Positions 59,800 to 64,000 of a stretch of 64,000 nucleotides of DNA are shown in pieces. Each line of letters opens with the position of its first letter. Position 1 is the first letter of the stretch. The translations under genes and the position numbers were made by a program. Source of the stretch: Phylloscopus collybita (taxonomy: Eukaryota; Chordata; Aves; Passeriformes; Phylloscopidae). The notes under the pieces are model-generated. The model worked only from the letters and a program-made list of their open reading frames with translations, was not told the origin of the DNA and did no database searches. The DNA is taken from contig JAJNNQ010000029.1 of assembly GCA_027886175.1 (NCBI GenBank), forward strand, positions 5,016,501 to 5,080,500, read 5' to 3'.

Positions 59800-60206
59800 A
59801 AGTTAGGAAAATTAGGGATTGTGCAGCCTGCAAAAGAGAAGGCTGCAGGGTGACTTTATTGCATCCTTCCAGTACCTGAAGGTAGCCTATAGGAAAGATG
59901 GAGTGAAACTATTCACAAGAGCATGCAGTGACAGGACAAGGGGCAATGGCTTCAAATTGAAAGACAGTAGGATTAAAATAGATATTAGGAAGAAATTCTT
60001 TACTGTGAGGTTGGTAAGGCACTGGGACAGGTTGCCCAGAGAAGCTATGGATGTCCCATCCCTGGAAATGTTCAAGGCCAGGCTGGATGGAGCTCTGAGC
60101 AACCTGGTCTTGTTAAAGGTGTCCCTGCCCTTGGTAAGGGGGATTGGAACTGGGTGACCGTTAAGGTCCCTTCCAACCCAAGACATTCTATGACTGTATT
60201 CTATGT
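59800..60206 (+). mobile_element. CR1 LINE 3' end fragment
   Basis: About 400 bp match the 3' part of avian CR1 retrotransposons. Recognisable blocks are gcagcctgcaaaagagaagg, tccagtacctgaagg, ggcaatggcttcaaattgaa, ggcactgggacaggttgccc and aaggtcccttccaaccca. The element ends with attctatgactgtattctatg, the imperfect octamer tail typical of CR1. It lies antisense to NTRK2 and is 5' truncated, as most CR1 copies are. A 112-codon open frame across it (59819-60157) is a by-product of this repeat and not a gene. The family is recognised from memory, so the subfamily is not assigned. Confidence 0.9.
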
Positions 60207-60800
60207 TTCACTCCTTTCACCATTAGAATTAATGCAGTTTTAATATGCATGCTACCAAGACCTATCTACACTGCTATTTGTTGGAGCTACATTTGCACAA
60301 CACATTTCTGGGCAACACACATCACTCCAATTATCCCTGAAGTCACTAAGGATGCCTCAGACACACTGGAAGACAATTAGGGTAATAAAACACCACAAAC
60401 TCCGCCCTGATTTTAGCTTTGTGGGTGTATTTGTGTATTTCCACGTGTGCAACTACTTACTCAACTGTTAGGAAGCAGTTCATGTAAAAAGCAGCATTTA
60501 TAGAGATGATTTTGTGCTGTGATGCCTTAATAAATATCATTCCTTCCAAAAATTATGTTGATTCCTAGGATGGCTTCTCAGTGGACCTTGCACTAGGATT
60601 GGTTCTTAGTTCCCCTGGGAACAGGGATCAGTCTGTGCCAAGACATAGTAACAGCACTCTATCAATTTAAAAGCACAACGGTGAATGTATCTCACAGTTA
60701 GGACCTCTGCTAAATTCCAAGGCCATACTGAATCTTCTTGCTTTTTCCTTTTGACAGGGGTATATTTTTTCACTAGTTAAATACATTGTTCTGAAAAGCA

Positions 60801-60838
60801 GATTCTCCCAGGACAAGATTTCTTGTCCTGTGAGATTC
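60801..60838. repeat. 38-nt near-palindromic hairpin
   Basis: Perfect inner arms caggacaaga (60809-60818) and tcttgtcctg (60821-60830) flank tt. Beyond one mismatch, ctcc-type outer bases pair for four more positions and then two more after a second mismatch, giving about 16 pairs. Confidence 0.9.
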
Positions 60839-61275
60839 CCATGTTTGCTGTAGATTTTTATATTTTCTGCATGATTGATATGAAAGCATTATGCTTCAGC
60901 AAGAACAGATATTCAATTTTTCCTGCTAACAAAGTAAGAGTCAAATTTCTTACCAGAAGAGACACCTTTTCAGCTTTACTCTAAAAATTGCCATCTTATT
61001 TTTACTCCCTCTGGAAGACAAGTAATCAGTCACAGCTTGGTGCACTTCTTTTCTGACTTCAAATATTTCTTTGTATTCCCAAATTCAGGAACTGTGGTAC
61101 TAAATCATGTTTGTGCAAATCTGTTAGACTGGATAAGAAAGCCATGCAATAGAAAGCAATGCAATTATAGAAAAAATATTTTTTACTATTGTTCTCCTAA
61201 AATGAAGTATGTTGAATATCGAGAAATGAATTAAAATATGTAAACAGAACTCAAGAAAAAGCCCCAAACCAAATT

Positions 61276-61300
61276 AACCAACCAACCAACCAACCAACCA
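61276..61300. repeat. ACCA tetranucleotide microsatellite
   Basis: About six tandem copies of acca/ccaa. Confidence 0.95.
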
Positions 61301-64000
61301 AAAGACAACTGAATATGTTTTCAAAGAGAAATAAGTTTACTCCTACTTTGTTTGGTGGAGCTGTTCAAAGTCAAGTCAGATTGTTCTGCAAATCTAGAGT
61401 GGACGTATTAAAACTATGGTCTTTGCTTTGCATCTGCCAACACTTATGATGAGGGGAAGCTCAAGGCAATGCATTACCATGTTTGTCAGCAGTTCAGCTG
61501 TATGGAGCAATAGCATATCTTGCCTCTACCCACCCTCCAACTGACCTTTCCTGTCTCATATCACCATCCCTGCCAGCTACTCAGACAACAGCCACTAGTA
61601 TTAGCCTTTGTGTAGTCATCTCTACAATCACTGTCACATGCAGTTGCAAAATGAGTATTAGGGGGTTAATCCTCCTTTGTTTGTGGTGAAAAAACCCCAC
61701 AAGATCACCCTAAAAAGCCTTATACCCAAGTCCATCCTGCTAAAGCATATTGCTCTTCACAGATCAAAGAGTGCATGTCCTTCTACCCCAGAACAGTACA
61801 CTGAGCCAAAAACCACAGTGTTACACATTTAGTCTGTGACTCAGAAAACTGAAACTTGCCAGGCTTTAGTGATTAGAGGATAAACAATTTCACGTCTTCT
61901 GACAGGTATCATCAATCTGTTTAACTGATTTACACCCACCAGCACTTGTTTAAGCTTGTACTCTGTTGCTTCTTGACACATGAGACGAGAAAAACCTTTT
62001 GACACTGCCCAAGAGGTTCAGTCCCATCCAAGATGATGCTCCCAAGAAGTCAGGAGAACCCAAACAGCAAGGTGGAAAACATTCTCACAGCCAGTAGACA
62101 AATACCTTACCCACCAACATGCACTTCTAACATTCTCTGAAATAACAAAAGTAAAAAGGCTTCTTGAAGGTCTCTCAAAGGAGAGTGGAAAAACAGGGTT
62201 TAAATTCAAGAAGCAATCCCTAGGAATCAATTAACTTACAAATATTGCAAAACAAAGTGGTGAAATCAGTTTGAAAATCACAATAAAACTAGACCAATTC
62301 AATGGTGAATTGTTTTGTTTGAATGATCAAGCATAAAAGGTATTTTGCCCTTGTTTAAGTGTGAAAAATCAATGTTTAGCTTTTTTCTCATTTGTTTTGG
62401 CTTCACAAGAAGCCTAAATTGTTTGGTTGTCACTGTATCACTTTCATACAGAGCAAATTACCTACATTGTTGATCACATGGAATAATTTAAGTAGTGCAT
62501 ACCTTTGAGTCTAATGAAATAACAGATATGTTACTTAGCTTTGCAGAACCAAATTTTCAGTGTTGCTAGGTGTCAAGATGTCTTTTCCATAAAACACATG
62601 TTCATCTTACAGGAAAACTTATTTCAAATGCGTTGCTCCTCTACAGAGGAACAAACACACAATCTGGGTAATTTCCATTGACATGACTATGCACAGATCT
62701 TAGCCACTCAATATTTCATCAGAGCTTTTTGTTCTGGCTTTGAATCTAAGAGCCACAGCTGCATATTTGTTTGCTTGGGTTTTAATCTGATGCGTGACTG
62801 TGAAAGAATCCCAGTCAGTTCCTTTCAGCTGTCTTTCTCCTCACAGCCTCCTCTATACTCTCCTGTATCCATGTACTCCTGCATCCCCTCACACAAAAGC
62901 CTAAAGCAATTGTTTCTGGAGGGAGGACTCCCTAGGATACCCTAGGGGATCCCTTCATAATGCATGTGACTCCTGAAAGTCATGCAACCTAGAGGGTGCA
63001 GAGATAACACTGGTGTCTTGGTCTGGGGCAGACAGGCAATTCAGTTCACCCAAGAAACCTCCTTTGCAGCACTGCAAGGCCCTGTGGGAAAAAGAATGAG
63101 GTGTCTAATATCTACTGAATTTGCTAGTTTTGTCTAGACAGGATGAAAGGTGCCTAACTCCTCTGCCCTGGTTTCACTCCATGGACAGTTCTCCCCAGGG
63201 ATGCCATCAGCAAAACCTCAACCTGCATCACAAAGATTGCTGATTTCTTGTTCTCTTTCAGCCAGAATGGAAGGCATTTGTGTAACAGATCTAACAACTG
63301 CAATCTGGCATGCATTGTCACATTCTTATGCACTATAACCAATAAATCCATGTAGATCATGCATGATGAGGTATGTGCTACTATTATTTTTGATTTGGAG
63401 GCAAGAGGAAGAGCACTTTGGCACTGAATTACCCAGCACTGAAGGAGGGAATCTCTGTCAAAGTCATGACCAGAACCTGGGAGTAACAGGCAGCCCCAGC
63501 TGTCAAACCACTGAGCCCCTTGGGACTCATAGCCCTCCTCAGATCTAGGATGAATGGTGGTTGTACAGCTGTCCACTGCTTTGTGGACACATTTGCAGTA
63601 TCTGCAGCTCAGATGATGTGCCCTATTATGAAAAATGAGGAATTTATGGCCTCTCGCTATTGGTAGCCAAATGAAACACAGACCTAAGGAAAACATCTAG
63701 CTGGGATGTGGCATATTAATCAATATTAATGCATGAGACATAGAACTAAAAAAAAAACAAACCAAACAAGGCAGCAGAAAATGTGAAAGAATGAATAAAA
63801 TATGATTTACCTATATTTTTTAATATAGATCATCAGCAGTATTCATTATAGTCACCTGCAGATTTGGATATCTTGGAAACATGGGTAAAATTACAATCCT
63901 CAAAAACACAACAGTGAAAAATCACCACAATAATGAAAAAGATCAACTGGAATGTATTTGTTGGCATCATGCAAAAGAAAATAAGAATTCACCTGAAATT

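Noticed and set aside
63154..63696. 180-codon open frame on minus, longest in the window
   Set aside because: No recognisable family. It has hydrophobic and cysteine-rich stretches without order, lies in an intron, and may overlap an old SINE. Not listed as a gene.

Overview
The window is vertebrate genomic DNA, most likely from a bird. It lies entirely inside one gene, NTRK2 (TrkB, the BDNF/NT-4 receptor tyrosine kinase), which is transcribed on the minus strand. I find four coding exons, 728 bp in total (about 1.1% of the window). In transcript order they are 55655-55467 (juxtamembrane region with the Shc/FRS2 docking site), 23214-23084 (kinase N-lobe with the glycine-rich loop and catalytic lysine), 17148-16976 (helix C to the hinge) and 13527-13293 (catalytic loop, DFG motif and activation-loop tyrosines). 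All four have consensus AG/GT boundaries, and their phases join without a frame break. TrkB is preferred over TrkC because the kinase-insert segment matches TrkB and lacks the longer TrkC form. A bird source is inferred from a CR1 LINE 3' end with the typical octamer tail and from several copies of a short palindromic repeat common in sauropsids. NTRK2 is Z-linked in chicken, so this may be Z sequence; that point is general knowledge and is not shown by the sequence.

Layout: 1-13292 is the 5' part of an intron whose next exon (kinase C-lobe) is outside the window. 13528-16975 (3.4 kb), 17149-23083 (5.9 kb) and 23215-55466 (32.3 kb) are complete introns. 55656-64000 is the 3' part of the intron preceding the juxtamembrane exon. 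The introns are AT-rich. They hold microsatellites, poly-A and polypurine tracts, one clear and one partial CR1 copy, probable old SINE remnants, palindromic elements and several strong short hairpins. I saw no other protein gene, RNA gene, CRISPR array or bacterial-type element. The longer open frames outside the exons (up to 180 codons) have no recognisable domains or splice context and look like chance.

Together the four exons encode the stretch from just inside the membrane to the activation loop: docking of Shc/FRS2, ATP binding, substrate phosphotransfer and autophosphorylation. The ligand-binding ectodomain, transmembrane segment, TrkB-T1 terminal exon, kinase C-lobe and PLC-gamma docking tail are not in this window. 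No new biological system is evident. The points most worth checking are structural: a G-quadruplex-type run on the pre-mRNA strand, a 238-bp A/C-only tract, unusually clean intronic hairpins, a CpG-rich patch and a possible conserved noncoding element.
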